DNA from: Takakia lepidozioides | Taxonomy: Eukaryota > Streptophyta > Takakiopsida > Takakiales > Takakiaceae | Assembly: GCA_030704615.1 (NCBI GenBank) | Contig: CM060734.1 | Location: forward strand, 6,446,001 to 6,510,000 | DNA: 64,000 nucleotides | Direction of reading: 5' to 3' | Shown here: positions 33,202-44,408 of the stretch, piece by piece | Numbering within the stretch: the stretch's first letter is position 1 | Layout: each line of letters opens with the position of its first letter | The notes under the pieces: model-generated | What the model was told of the DNA's origin: nothing | Seen by the model: the letters and a program-made list of their open reading frames with translations, nothing else | Database searches by the model: none | Program-made: the position numbers and the translations under genes

Positions 33202-33310
33202 CATTACAACAGATTGCGGCTTTTACGACTCTGTGTTATGATTGCAAATGCAGTTATGAAAGCATTTACGACTTCATGACTCTGCAGTCGTAAAACCCTA
33301 GTCAGTTGTG
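33202..33310. repeat. C' left terminal inverted repeat and subterminal motifs
   Basis: The terminus is followed by TTTACGACTC, GCATTTACGACTTC and ATGACTCTGCAGTCGTAAAA. The mirror region is 63860-63963. Confidence 0.75.
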
Positions 33311-33569
33311 GCATGGTAGATATGACTCGTCAACCTGGCTGTGACGTGGCGCATGAGCAGTTGTGGGGGTAGTCATACACGTTGGCTTTACTGAATGACT
33401 GAACGGGTCCATGTCAGCCGCTGTGTAAGAGAGACACGTGCTCTCTACAGAACACGCCACGTGTCAGAGTGCGACGCCATCCCGACTGCAGAGGAGGGAA
33501 TCAGACGTCAGCACGTGTCGCATCATGATTTTGACACGTGGTTCCTCATGTCAATTGACACGCGTCACT

Positions 33570-33635
33570 GTGGGGGAGGGGGGGGGGGGGGGGGGTTGGG
33601 GATTTAATTTATTATTATTATTATTATTATTACTT
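33570..33635. repeat. G-run followed by (TTA)n
   Basis: A G-rich run of about 20 near 33575-33596 and then an ATT/TTA microsatellite. Frames here are artefacts. Confidence 0.85.
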
Positions 33636-33689
33636 TTGGCCAACATGGGACAGTGGCACATTATTAAATAACGAATTTTTGAAATTATA

Positions 33690-34900
33690 TTCTTAGATAA
33701 AATATTTATTCGCTCACACCCTTACGGGAAAGGAGAGTTTGCCTTAGTGCCTATGCTGAATTGCGTCTGCTACTCTCTGTAATCTAGTAGGCATTCACTT
33801 TTTTGCCTCTGTTGTCCCACCATTGACTAGGGTCAGAAAAGTTCATTCCACAGCTTCTCCTCGTCTCTGTTACCTGTTTATGGATACTTCTTTATTGTCA
33901 CTTTGGCAGTATCATGTCAAAGTCACTCCAAACTATCTACCATCTACCCATGACCATCTACCCATGCAGGTTTATTGTAGCTATCCTTCCACAGGGAATC
34001 ATCGGTAATCTGGAGCTTGAAATCCGGCTTTCTTGGATGATTTGGACCCACACTCTTTCCCTGCTTCTTCAGCTATCCATGCCTCTGCACAGATCATGCA
34101 TATATCCTTGCATTGTTGTTAGCAGCTGACAATGACAGCCTACATTTGTTCCAGCAAACACCCAACTCAACTTACCACACTAGTTCATATTCTCAATTGT
34201 ATCTGCTACTCTCTGTAATCCAACAGGCATTTACCTTTTTGCCTCGGTTGTCCCACCATTGACTGGGGTCAGAAAAGTATTCATTCCACAGCTTCCCCTC
34301 AATCTCCGTTAACTATTTTTCGATACTTTCATGTTGTCACATTGGCAATATCATGTCAAAGTCACTCCAAACTAGATTCACTCAACCAGCTAACTTGCAA
34401 ACATTGAAATTTAGGGCCGGTTCTGATAAGAGGGAAAAACAGGGTGAAATGTGTTGAAGAAGGTGCCTTTATTAGCAGTGCCTGATTTTATCAATTGTGC
34501 CGCTACTCCTACGGCTTCCAGTTCACCATCTACCCATGCAGGTTTCTTATAGCTAAATCCACAGGTAATCATAGGTAATCATGTGCTTGAAATCTGGCCC
34601 TCTTGGATGAATCTGGACCCATACTCTATCCCTGCTCTTTCAGTTATCACTGCTTCTGCACAAATCATGCATACTTCCTTGCCTTGCAGCAGATAATGAC
34701 AGCCTAGATTTGTTCTAGGAAACACCCAACTCAGCTTATCACACTAGTTCCTATGCTGAATTGTGTCTGCCCTCTATAATCTAACAGGCTTTAACCTTTT
34801 TCCCTCGGTTGTCCCACCATTCCACAACTTCTCCTCGTCTCTGTGACCTGTTTCTGGATACTTTCTTGTTGTCACATTGGCATCATGTCAAAGTTCAGAT
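33690..34900 (+). repeat. Tandem/dispersed repeats with CATCTACCCATGCAGG
   Basis: Three related segments (near 33.75, 34.2 and 34.75 kb) share TCTGTAATCTAGTAGGCATT-type, CATGTCAAAGTCACTCCAAAC and CCATCTACCCATGCAGGTTT sequences. A further copy lies at 61960-62290 in the same orientation. No coding evidence. Confidence 0.7.
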
Positions 34901-34950
34901 CGACATCTAGTACAATTCCAGCTTGGACGATGTCACCACGAACCTCTTTG

Positions 34951-35139
34951 CTATTTTGCAGGGCTGCTAGGCTTGCACACATGTTGCAAATGTAACAAAC
35001 GCGATGTGGTTGCGCTGCAGTATCCCTTCCCACACCACTTGCTCATAGACCTCTCCAAAGGGCCTCCATCCCGCGCCGCTGTTGTGCATATCCTGGGATC
35101 ATCATCCTCCATGCACCCCAATTTGGCATACAAGTCCAC
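34951..35139 (-). pseudogene. PPR-protein fragment 1
   Basis: The minus strand reads MDLYAKLGCMEDDD, matching the LVDMYAKCG-D core of plant PPR (PLS-class) repeats, followed by unrelated sequence. It is a short captured or decayed piece. PPR proteins bind organelle RNA; nothing functional remains. Confidence 0.5.
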
Positions 35140-35276
35140 AAGGGCATAGTTCAGAACAACATTTGTTTAATTCCAGCTTGGACGATGTCATCACAAACCC
35201 CGTCTTCACTCATTGCCTACTCTAGTTAAGTGCAATTATGGGCTAGGCTGGTACCACATCTCATTCAGCCATATTA

Positions 35277-35546
35277 TCAAAACAGCCATGTATCCTTGTA
35301 GTTGCACCCTGCAACCTTGGCATACATGTCCACTACGGCAACGTTCAGAATCACATCAGATACAATACCAGCTTTGACAATATCACCGTGGACCTCTGTA
35401 CCCTTTTTCAGGGCCAACGACGCAATGGCGTGAGCGCGCGAGCGTACGCTCACGCAGGAGTGACGTGGCGTGAGCGTGCACCCACGCTGACGTGGCGTGA
35501 GCATCATGTCAGCATGCTGATGTGGCGGCAAATGATGACGTGGCAC
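35277..35546 (-). pseudogene. PPR-protein fragment 2
   Basis: ALKKGTEVHGDIVKAG followed by IVSDVILNVAVVDMYAKVAG is a clear PLS-type PPR repeat (L then S motif) on the minus strand. Upstream residues are low-complexity with repeated CACGCT/GCGTGAGCG units. The piece corresponds to about one and a half repeats. Related fragments at 61.4-61.7 kb lie near the other end of C'. Confidence 0.7.
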
Positions 35547-36017
35547 TGTCCGTCATCTGCCACGTCAGCATTAACATGCGTCGCCTATAACCGAGGATGG
35601 TCCTATGACCGTGGAATTAATGCAGGGAATCTTGCCTAAATAGAATCAAGACTACCATGAGGCCTACAATTGTAGCATCCAACATTGTGCAATTACAAAT
35701 GCTTGTTTCACTTTTACAATTACGAGGACGAGAAAATATCCTCACAAAGTGTGCGCCATAGAGGCTGCCACGGGAAGACCTTCCTCCCTCCTCAAATAAC
35801 AATGAGAGTTAGGATCATCTTCAAAAGATGATTGTAGTGCATAGCGACAACAAGACATGTAGACTTCGAACGGTGCAATGACAAATGTGCTTTTAAAAGT
35901 TGCCACTCAGAGCTCACTCCGTATAGTTGGAGGCCATATCATTGCACCGCCGACGAATTGATGTGAATTACACATTTCAAATCATGGTCGTCCACATACC
36001 ACATTGCATAGTTGATG
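35547..36017. other. No gene supported; 3' flank of element C transposase
   Basis: The left terminus of element C should lie here. I found no terminal repeat matching A/B. Confidence 0.3.
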
Positions 36018-38713
36018 CTACCCATGTGTTGTATCTCGCTGCAATAGAGTATCGACCTCGTTGAAACTCATAGTGGCCTGGTGAATGAAGTTATCACGTT
36101 TGGGATCGCAAACCATCCTCTTCAAAAATATGAAATACAAATGTTTGCAGGGTATGAATTTACCTCTCTTGCCCAAACTGGTTGATAGCATATTCACAAA
36201 ATCAGGACATGTGCAATTGGGGAAATTGGAAACCGTGATGTTGTAGGTCCTGTCATGAACAACAGATGTGGAAGTGATGATTGTGAATACCCGACCATAT
36301 CCTGGAGGGTACTTCCGTGGTGCTTCCAACACGAGCTTGGAGCATTCTTGCGGACTCCACTTTGCCAAAGTGTTCAGCGGTTGGAGGGAAACGCCGAACG
36401 AGCTTTCCATCTCGTTTGGTTGGCCACAAGTCAGGATTTGCCGAGGGGACCCGGGAGGACGCAGAAGTAGTAGCACATGCATGGAGTTGGGGTTGTCTCG
36501 CAAGGGAAAAACCTGCCTCCTCCAGCATTTCAATCTCCTGAAATCTGAGATGTGTTCCCACCTTCACGGGCCAAACGGTTGGAGGAGATGGCTTCATCAC
36601 TACGGAAGGACGCACAGTTCCATGCACACATCTGGCACAATCATCTGCGCAAAACCAAAACTTGTGGTTCTTGGCTTATGGTTGACCGTATGGACGCATC
36701 AAACCCGTGAAAGTCGGAGCATGAATTTGGGCACCACCTCTGGATATAGATGAAGTGCACTTCTCAAAATTAGTTGCCCTGATCGCTGTACATTTCACAC
36801 GAGACCCTACACTTGTGCGTTCTATGTGCCAAACGTGGTCGGGGCATGCGGACTCAAGCACATCAAGGGGGTTGTTTCTCTCCTGCACCATTTCAGTGGC
36901 ACTGTTTGATGCTGGAGCTTGCCGTCGTGTTGGAGGTTCCTCCACAATGGAGGTTCCGGACATGGAGCCGTCATGCAGGGGAACACGAGGCTTCGAGAAG
37001 TTATCACGGTCTGCCCTGTGCAAATCAGAATCCGAACGAGGTGGAGTGTTCAATTTCCTCTTACAGGAGCCGAATCTCTCCTCCCCTTTAAGATGTGGAA
37101 CTCTAGAAACAAGTGGCGTTCCCTGGGCATACATGCTCACCGCCCGTGCTATCTTGATTGGATCCCCAGATCTGTTTGCAGCACGCAACATCAACTCCCA
37201 TTTGTCCGGACCCTTGCCACCAACCCCACCTCGTAAGAAATCACGGTATCGGGTTTGTTGTTGCAAGGCACGTATCAAATCATTTGTTGTTGCCACATAC
37301 AAATCCCGACCTCGTTTCCCAGACTGCTACAACCATGCGTTGTGCATAGTTTCTGCCAAATTGCAAGATGGCATGTCCGCCATTTCCTCAATGGACATGT
37401 TCTGCAAAGTGGAGAACCACACTTCAAAACAGTGAACAAATAACAACATAAAGAAAGCGAGGACACAATAAAATGGAAAGTAAATGTATGAATAAAGCAA
37501 GAAATATAAGCCTCGTACCACTGGCATGGCTGCTCCCCGCTGTCTATACCGAAAGTGCCAAAACGCCAGCCAATCTTCCAATGTTCTCATACTCTCAAGT
37601 GATGCAGCTCCAGAAGAGAACCACCAGGCACGAATTGTCTGGAACAAAGTGTCCGCCTCCTTCATTGTTCTAGCATCTTTGTACTCTTTGCACAATTTAC
37701 GGTGTTGAGTCTGCATCTCTGGTTTGATGTCCGATTTGTATGTTTTTCCAGAGATTGTGTCCAATGGAATAGATATGTATGCTCTCTTCCTCGCATTGGC
37801 ACTTTTGGGTCGCCTGATCCGAAGACAATACGAATAGCATTGAAATTTGCTTGAGCACTATCCGCCATGAAACTGCGAAATTTGGAGATGGCAGCCCATG
37901 GCAGCCCATGACACGTATCAGGGAATTCCACATGAGCTTCTGGGATTCCGTATCCTCGGATTGCATGTCACAAACTGCAATTGTCATAACTTGTTGGTAC
38001 ACTGGATCGTAGACATGACAAGCCATTATCGTCCAATCCTTCACTCGTTTCACATGATCAAACATAAGAAAACAATTTTGCAAGTCCCCAGTCTTCTGCA
38101 TCCGCTTCACGAGGCTAACCCACTGCCCTCCCCAACAGTCGACATTTTGAAAAGAAAAACTTTGATGGCACCTTGACCTGGGAATACATTGTCCTCGATG
38201 TAATCGTACTTGCTCACTCGTTTCAACTCCAAAATGTTGTCTATGTAGCCTCTGATACCAGAGCCCATTCTTAATGCATTGATCTGATGCCGAATGTTAG
38301 GTGAACTCAAAGTGGAGAAATGATCCATGACCAGGTCCAATGCTGCACCGTCAAGTTTAGTCCCCACACAATCCCCTTCACTCAAAATATGGCTTTCCAA
38401 GAAGGACTTGCTTGCGCCAAGAGCAATTGCAGATGTTGTTGCGGATGGGTTTCTCCCGAACTCCTGTTTAATCAACCTCGATACTGTTCTCAACACTCTA
38501 CCTGTAATCCCCCTTCGAGACATGAGGTTATGGAATCCAAAATGCACACAAGCTCTTGTCATTGTTTTCAAACGGTGGACAACATAGTACATTCTTGCTC
38601 CGCAGAGCGCCAAGTAGGATGGCACAAGTTTGCAGAATTTGCAGACGAAAGTGTTTGCCGGTGGTGGGGCAATCCTAGGCTGAAATGGATTTTCCGCCAG
38701 ACCCTCCCATTCG
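36018..38713 (-). pseudogene. Element C Mutator-like transposase, C-terminal part
   Basis: A diverged homologue of the A/B transposase, split by element B at 38714. Leftwards: FVCKFCKLVPSYLALC, ILELKRVSKYDYIEDN, MFDHVKRVKDW (first Asp), MTIAVCDMQSEDTES, FMADSAQANFNAIR (second Asp), LFHWTQSLEKHT, WLAFWHFRYRQRGAAM, an intron ending at the TTGCAG near 37404, CNLAETMHNAWL, a variable linker with VWPVKVGTHLRFQEIEMLEEA, and a complete SWIM finger (CTCPDF...FIPCKHLYF) ending at 36018. Frame changes near 38100 and 37900 and a stop after HNAWL show decay. The N-terminal part continues at 53981-54300. Confidence 0.82.
38703..38713. repeat. Target-site duplication of element B, left copy
   Basis: CCTCCCATTCG, identical to 53981-53991. 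In the interrupted transposase gene it encodes part of the SEWEG codons; keeping one copy keeps the frame. Confidence 0.93.
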
Positions 38714-38830
38714 GGGGCTGCTATTTCATGAGCCATGAGCCATGAGCGGCATGAGCCATGAGCAGAGTCGTAAGTGTGGAAAAAAACATGAGCAGCACTA
38801 TTTTCCGGAAATGAGTGTCCGCGGGAATAG
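38714..38830. repeat. Element B left terminus with CATGAGC repeats
   Basis: The terminal inverted repeat, then CATGAGCCATGAGCCATGAG, CGGCATGAGCC and CATGAGCAG. It is the counterpart of element A's right end. Confidence 0.8.
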
Positions 38831-39174
38831 GGTTTAGGGTGCCACGGTCATAGGGGAGAAGGACCTCCCGATGAAGGAGGTTCGGCAATGTTATTTAGAA
38901 TTATATATTGAAAGGCAATGTTTCGCGAATGGTAGGGTGGTACTGCTCTGTACAATGGGGGCCCATTTCAGCCTACCAGCCACTTGCAAAATCCACCCAC
39001 ACTCCCAATCCCAAACGAAATGAGCAATGACGCATTCTGGGAACGATGGACACAGAATAGAATAAAAAGAGGGCACAATGAGGTTTTTACTGATCCACAT
39101 GAATTGCATTTGAAGCACGTCTACTGTGCTGATTGTGCCATCAAATCTTTAGCCCTGTGCCTACTGAATACAAG

Positions 39175-39738
39175 TCACGTTGTCAATGGGACTTCGACTG
39201 CTCTCAGAACTAGCTCATGAGTCATGGGGCTCCTCCATGTAAAGTCGATTGCAGCCGTTGTACCGCCCCTAGTGATGTTCACCACAATGTCCTGCCCTTC
39301 AATCATACCACCATCGAATATGGAAATCTTCACGTTTTCGTCGTCCACACCAATGCGAATGTCCCCATACAATGGAGAAGAGGAGCGCACTCCTTGAGGA
39401 GAATAGGTCTCTCCGATGGAGTCCACCCACGTCCAGTGGCAGCAGTTCCACCGCAACAGCATAGCAGTGCGCCTTCTTCTGCATGGGTGACCGTCGTAGC
39501 TGGGAAAATCGGAATCGAGGATGCGCAGGAGCCACGGACTCCTCAGACCAAGATCGTCACCCCGCTCGAAGGCGTAGTGGCCTACGATATACTCAAAAGC
39601 CACCAATGTTTCCACAATCGAACCAGTATCTTCTGTGTAATCTGTGTACCAGATAACAATGTCTCCCGATGTGGCCGAATACATTGCATAATCGATGCCT
39701 CCAAATGGGCAGTCGTCCCGGTTCCGGAAGCACGGCAT
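39175..39738 (-). CDS. Unknown gene U2, element B (open frame)
   Basis: Start ATG 39738 (MPCFRNRDDCPFGG), chosen because it matches A and the paralogue U1; the frame stays open upstream to 39987. It encodes 187 residues with FEYIVGHYAFERGDDLGL, LRWNCCHWTWVDSIGETY, LYGDIRIGVDDENVKISI and FDGGMIEGQDIVVNI. It is colinear with A's copy without indels that break the frame. It faces away from U1 across about 530 bp. No recognised family or localisation signal. Confidence 0.72.
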   Translation of the reverse strand: MPCFRNRDDCPFGGIDYAMYSATSGDIVIWYTDYTEDTGSIVETLVAFEYIVGHYAFERGDDLGLRSPWLLRILDSDFPSYDGHPCRRRRTAMLLRWNCCHWTWVDSIGETYSPQGVRSSSPLYGDIRIGVDDENVKISIFDGGMIEGQDIVVNITRGGTTAAIDFTWRSPMTHELVLRAVEVPLTT

Positions 39739-40269
39739 CCTTGCAAAGGAGGACCTGAGGACGACTTGGATGCAGATGACAATGACCTTGCGGACAGCTA
39801 CGAAGCCCTTAGATTTTGGAAATGATGCGAAGCGGAAGAGCAGTCCGGCCTCCAATAATGGAGCATCTGGGTCCCACGTACCCCACCAACGGAGGTGGAT
39901 GAACCCATACATCTTTCTCATCAACAAGTTATAGTTTGAGATCTGCCACCGAAGTCCATCCCCCCGGATGGAAATTCGGCGCCGCATTTACATCGAAGAG
40001 GGGATGGACTTCGTCGTGTCCAGTGGCTATCGGCCCACCTGGCAGTGAGTGCCCATAGTTTGCATGGCAGGGTAGGAAACTGAAACGGCTACATTCATGA
40101 AGCAGCCAATCTTCATCGGTCCAGGATCCTGTAGGGGGAAATTTAAATGTGCCCTGGAGTGTTTGTGAGGAATTGCAGCGTTAGCTTGAACTTTTTCCAG
40201 CCACCGCGCTGCTCCTCCTCCATCCGGGAGCTGCTGTCATTGAGCGTACTCCGCTACTCTTTTTCAAGG
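39739..40269. promoter_or_regulatory. Divergent promoter region between U2 and U1 (B)
   Basis: Head-to-head spacer with one palindrome, AAATTCGG-CG-CCGCATTT (39970-39990), at the same place as in A. Inferred shared promoter. Confidence 0.45.
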
Positions 40270-40847
40270 ATGCCGTGCCGCCGAAATCCAGCCGACTGCC
40301 CTTATCATGGCCACGATTATGCTATGTTCAAACCAGAATCAGGAGACATCATTGTCTGGCTCTCTGTTTTCACAGACGCTGCTGGAATCAAGCAAGAGTC
40401 TTTGCGCGCAATGGAGTATCTGGAGGGCTATTACCGCTTTGAGCGAGGTGAGGGCGAGGGTCAATGCGGTCCGTGGGTCCTGAAAATTGTTGACCTCGAT
40501 ATACCAAGCTGGAAAGGGATGCGGACAGATCACGCACGGCCTCGCTTTGGCGCTGGAACTGCTGCCAGTGGACCAGGGAGGACGGCACCGGGGAAAACTA
40601 TATACGTGCAGATCACTCCGCTCTTCCAGTGTATGGAGACATTCGGCTGAGTTGCGAAGACGAATCGCACGGGCACATGAGGCCCACAGTGACCTTGTCA
40701 ATGTATGATGGTGGTATCATTGATGGACATGACATTGTCGTCGGCTCCAGCAAGGGCAGCAGAACGACCGAATTGCAGTTTACCTCGAGGTGCCGCAGCA
40801 GTGATGAGCTTGTTTTGAGGGGTATCGAAGTTCCGTCGACTTGGTGA
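40270..40847 (+). pseudogene. Unknown gene U1, element B (1-bp deletion)
   Basis: Start ATG 40270 (MPCRRNPADCPYHG). YAMFKPESGDIIVWLSVFTD and YYRFERGEGEGQCGPWVLKI are in frame. After SWKGM one base is missing relative to A, and the frame moves; WRWNCCQWTREDG, VYGDIRLSCEDE and MYDGGIIDGHDIVV follow to TGA at 40847. With that base restored the count is 193 codons. The lesion is at a different place from A's, so decay was independent. Paralogue of U2; function unknown. Confidence 0.65.
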
Positions 40848-41089
40848 AGCCCATGTAGAAGGAGGAAGGGCTTAGTTTTGTCTGCAGTTGGTAAATGTGA
40901 GACATCGTGTCCGATCAATAAACCCATCGTACCTCACTTCTGTATGATTGTGTTTCATTCTGTTGAATAACTGTCGGAATTGGCCCACTGTTTACAATTT
41001 GATGTCTCATTTCTACAATGTGTCTGTCCGGATGAATATAGCAGAGTAACCGGTATGTGAGTCATGTGTCAAGAATATACCAGAGTAAC

Positions 41090-41775
41090 GCCACCATGTC
41101 GGTTATCATTTGGAATTGCGGTGGCATCATTTCCGTCCAGGTACACGAAATACCAACACGGGTCTATAAATTGGACAGACAACGAGGTTGGCATTGCAAA
41201 TGCGGCGACGCATTTCCAGCTTGGCAATGGAAACTTCTTTTTGGACAAGGGAATGCGGTGCCGCATTTCCGTCCAACACTTCGAAAAGTGTGACATTTCC
41301 GACCAGCGCGATGGAATGCGTTACCGCATTTCCGTGAGAGGGTCTGCAAATGGACAAATTGCGATGTCCGTTCTGGAAATGCGGCGCCGCATTTCCATGT
41401 CCGTCATCGACTTTTTTTTACAATGGAATGCGGTGCCAATTTTTGCTGATGGGCCTGCAGTTCGAACAACGACCATCCCCAATATGGAAATGCGGCACCG
41501 CATTTTCAATTCCGCCATCTCGACCTCCTTGTTCGACCTCCTTGTTCGACCTCTGTAAGCGTGGTGGCATCCATGCAATGAGCGGGAGAGGCCAAAACTG
41601 GCGTGTGGACAAAGGAAATTTTGGAAATGCGGCACCGCATTTCCAATCGGCCGATTACTTTTTACTATGCCAACATTGAAATGGAAAATTTAGTCCCTCC
41701 CCTGTTTTGGAAATGCGGTGCCGCATTTCCAAAAGAGGTTCTTAGAGTTGCCAAAATTTGGAAATGCGGCCCCAT
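41090..41775. repeat. Palindrome array 3 (element B)
   Basis: About ten AAATGCGG-YR-CCGCATTT palindromes, often paired with spacers GGACAANGGAATGCGG and CATGTCCGTCATCGA. Homologous to array 2 in A. Confidence 0.9.
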
Positions 41776-41950
41776 TTCTGATTTTGGGAGCGTCGTGGTT
41801 TGAGCGATTGTGTGGCTGGAATGCACACTGGAGAGGGGTCACGAATGTCTGGCAGAATTTCCTTTATATACTCTGGAAGAGAATTTACATTTACAGAGAC
41901 TTCATTAAAATTCTATTAATCTTGAAAATCATCCGAATCCTCATCCTGTT

Positions 41951-44270
41951 CTAGACTGTCCTGCTCCGCCTCCACCCCCTCAGTGCCTTCTCATCTCCAG
42001 CGGACTGCTCGTTGGCCAGGCTTTCGAAAATCCCATCTTCCCCTTGCGGAACTGTCCATCTCACCTCCGTTGGGTCGTCTTCCTCCCTGTCTGCGTCGCT
42101 CTCATCCGCTGAATCACATATGTACTTTCGTACCCGTCTACCTGTCTGAGCTGCTGCCAACTCTTTCCTTATCCTTCTGTCCTCCCTAGCCCTCTCCAAA
42201 ATCTGCTCTACTTTACTGGGATTCTCACTTCTTCTAATCGCTGTATTTGCGAGTTTAGCTGCATAACTAGGAAGGGAGTAGTCCCTCACCGGGCTCGTCA
42301 TGAAGTCGGCCCTCGCAAAGAACGGGACATTCTTCCTGGCAGGAAGTGTAGGCCCTACATGTTTCGACCCGGACCCTGCAATCCTGCACATGACAATCAT
42401 CAACGAGACTAATGAGAACCACAGTCGGGAAATTCGTTTGACATAAATGACCCAGAAGGCTTTGCAAACTTACAATGTTTGCACTCACTCGTATTCCGGG
42501 TTCTCCTCCGCATCAATGTCCACTGTGTCTTCCTCGGACTCCGACGAATCCGAGGAGACTTCCGCTCTGTCGGGAGCCTTAACATTCCGTTGCAGCCCTT
42601 CCAGATGGGATCCCCACACGGATGAATCCTCCTCGTAGGCAAAGAGGTGCCGGTCGGAAAACCGCCCAGCCCACATTGAGGCACCTGTTACAATGCCATC
42701 CACACATTACCACATGGCGCTTCAGATGTTGCGAACTACATCCTAACGAGAATTTGCAGAACAGCATAGATCAAGATTCTGCATACCTGTCCCACAGATG
42801 AGGTCGAGCACTGTGCCCTCCACGTCTGTGCATGTCTCCATAATTGTCTGAATGAAGGCAGGGCTCCGAGTCCGTGAGTACCGCAGGGGTTCCGTTGAAG
42901 TGAGGCTATGAGGGAGAAGTTCCTTGGGAACGTTGTTGAACAGAACGTCGTAATCGAGTGGGTCGCAGTTCGGGTCAACCTTTCCTCCCTCCTTCCGGAA
43001 AGCAAAGGTGGAGTTTCCTTCACAAAGCAGTATGCATCGAACTGCTTCGTCTGCATACACAGGGGAAAACGATTAGAAACCGAATGCGGCACCGCATTTG
43101 AAAACACCCAAGCAAATGAATGGACGAGTGCCAGTGTCGTAATCACCTTCTTCCCTTCCGACCGAAGGCCCAGTGTGTTGATGCACGTCCACTTCTTTTT
43201 CAGAATCGGGACGGCGCTCTTGCGGGTCCACTTCGCAATTCCTGTCTGAGTGTTTTTTCCTCTGCTCGCCAGGACAACCACACAGCCTCTGTCGTCCAAC
43301 ACCATGCGGGCAAGCCCGAATCCTTTCTTCCAAAAGTCCTCCGAGTACCTGTTCCAAGATGGCAAAGCTTGCAGTCCTTCCACAGGCTCTCCGTCCGGAA
43401 TATCCAAGATGATCATATCGCAAGACCACTCGGTGGCATTTCCGCCCCTCCTACAATCCTTGTCTGCACACACCCTCTCAAAGAACGAGACCATATTCTG
43501 AAATCCTGGGGTGTCGGAAGGCTCTTCGGCAGTCGCCTTCTTCAGTGCTCTGCCCTTCAGACCCTCCATGGTCTTCATGTATGCCAACTTGGCTGCCCGT
43601 CCATCCAAAGCCGCCAAGAAACTCTCATTTACACACTGGACTACTGTTTCGGGAGCCACTTTCGGCCTCTTCATTTCCACCGGCTCGAAAGGGTGCCCCC
43701 CTGGGGGGTTGAAGAGTGCCTTCTTTGCCGAGCCAGTTCTCGTGCCTCTCGTGACAACGGTGGGCACAGGGGAGGCAGCCTGCGTTTGGGGGGGTGGGCT
43801 GGTTGCAAAGTCTCCATCGGAGTCCTCTTCCTCACCCTCTTCCTGAACAGGCTGTTTCTGCTTCTTCGTTTTGGCGGGTGTCACAACAGCTGCTCCTTGC
43901 TGGCGAGTCCTCTTCTTCGACCCCTTCTGTTGGGCCTGCACAGCTGCATCCACCGTCTTTTGTGCCATCTCAGCTGCCTTTCTGGATTCTTCCAGAGCAG
44001 CAGATTCCTTTGCCGACTTTGGCCCAGCAGGGACACGTCTTTCCTTTCTCTTCTCTTCTGCCAAGGCGTGCAGATCTTTCTCAGACTCGTCAACAATACC
44101 GCCAGACATGTCCAGGTACCACGGGCATCCAACGAGATGCGCGGGATGCCATTGTTTCTGCATCTCGGGTGTGTAGACACAGCTTGGGCCCGCCACGGTC
44201 CAAGCCATGAAGAACGGGGGCTCTTGAGCCAGGGCCCCTGTCTGAAGGAGCACGTATTTCATATACCTGC
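41951..44270 (-). pseudogene. DNA N6/N4-methylase-like part of ParB-methylase gene, element B
   Basis: The main exon starts near 44270 (MKYVLLQTGALAQEPP). A coiled, charged segment and Lys-rich linker lead to FFERVCADKDC, CDMIILDIPD (motif IV position, degenerate DPPY) and LARMVLDDRGCVVVLAS. After an intron: TKQFDAYCFVKE, RSPAFIQTIMETC, GTVLDLICGTG (motif I). After another intron: MWAGRFSDRHLFAYEED (acidic residue after motif I, as in N-methylases). The last exon has FMTSPVRDYSLPSYAAKLAN and an acidic end. One base is lost near 43013 and another frame change lies near 41985; otherwise it is colinear with A. Beta-class N-methylase assignment (PF01555-like) is by motif order. Confidence 0.7.
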
Positions 44271-44339
44271 AAGGCAGTCAGCATGCGTGAGCAAAAGTTG
44301 AGACCAACCTACTCGCAGAGTGCCACCGAAAACATAAAA

Positions 44340-44363
44340 TGCGAATGCGGTGCCGCATTTCCG
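44340..44363. repeat. Intronic palindrome before methylase exon (B)
   Basis: GAATGCGG-TG-CCGCATTTCC in the same intron as A 21322-21345. Confidence 0.85.
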
Positions 44364-44408
44364 AGACAAACCTCGTAACCAGGCTTCGCATACAAGGGCA
44401 GCTGTGCT

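Noticed and set aside
33395-33671. Gly-rich ORFs ending in poly-Gly/Leu
   Set aside because: They depend on the G-run and the TTA microsatellite.
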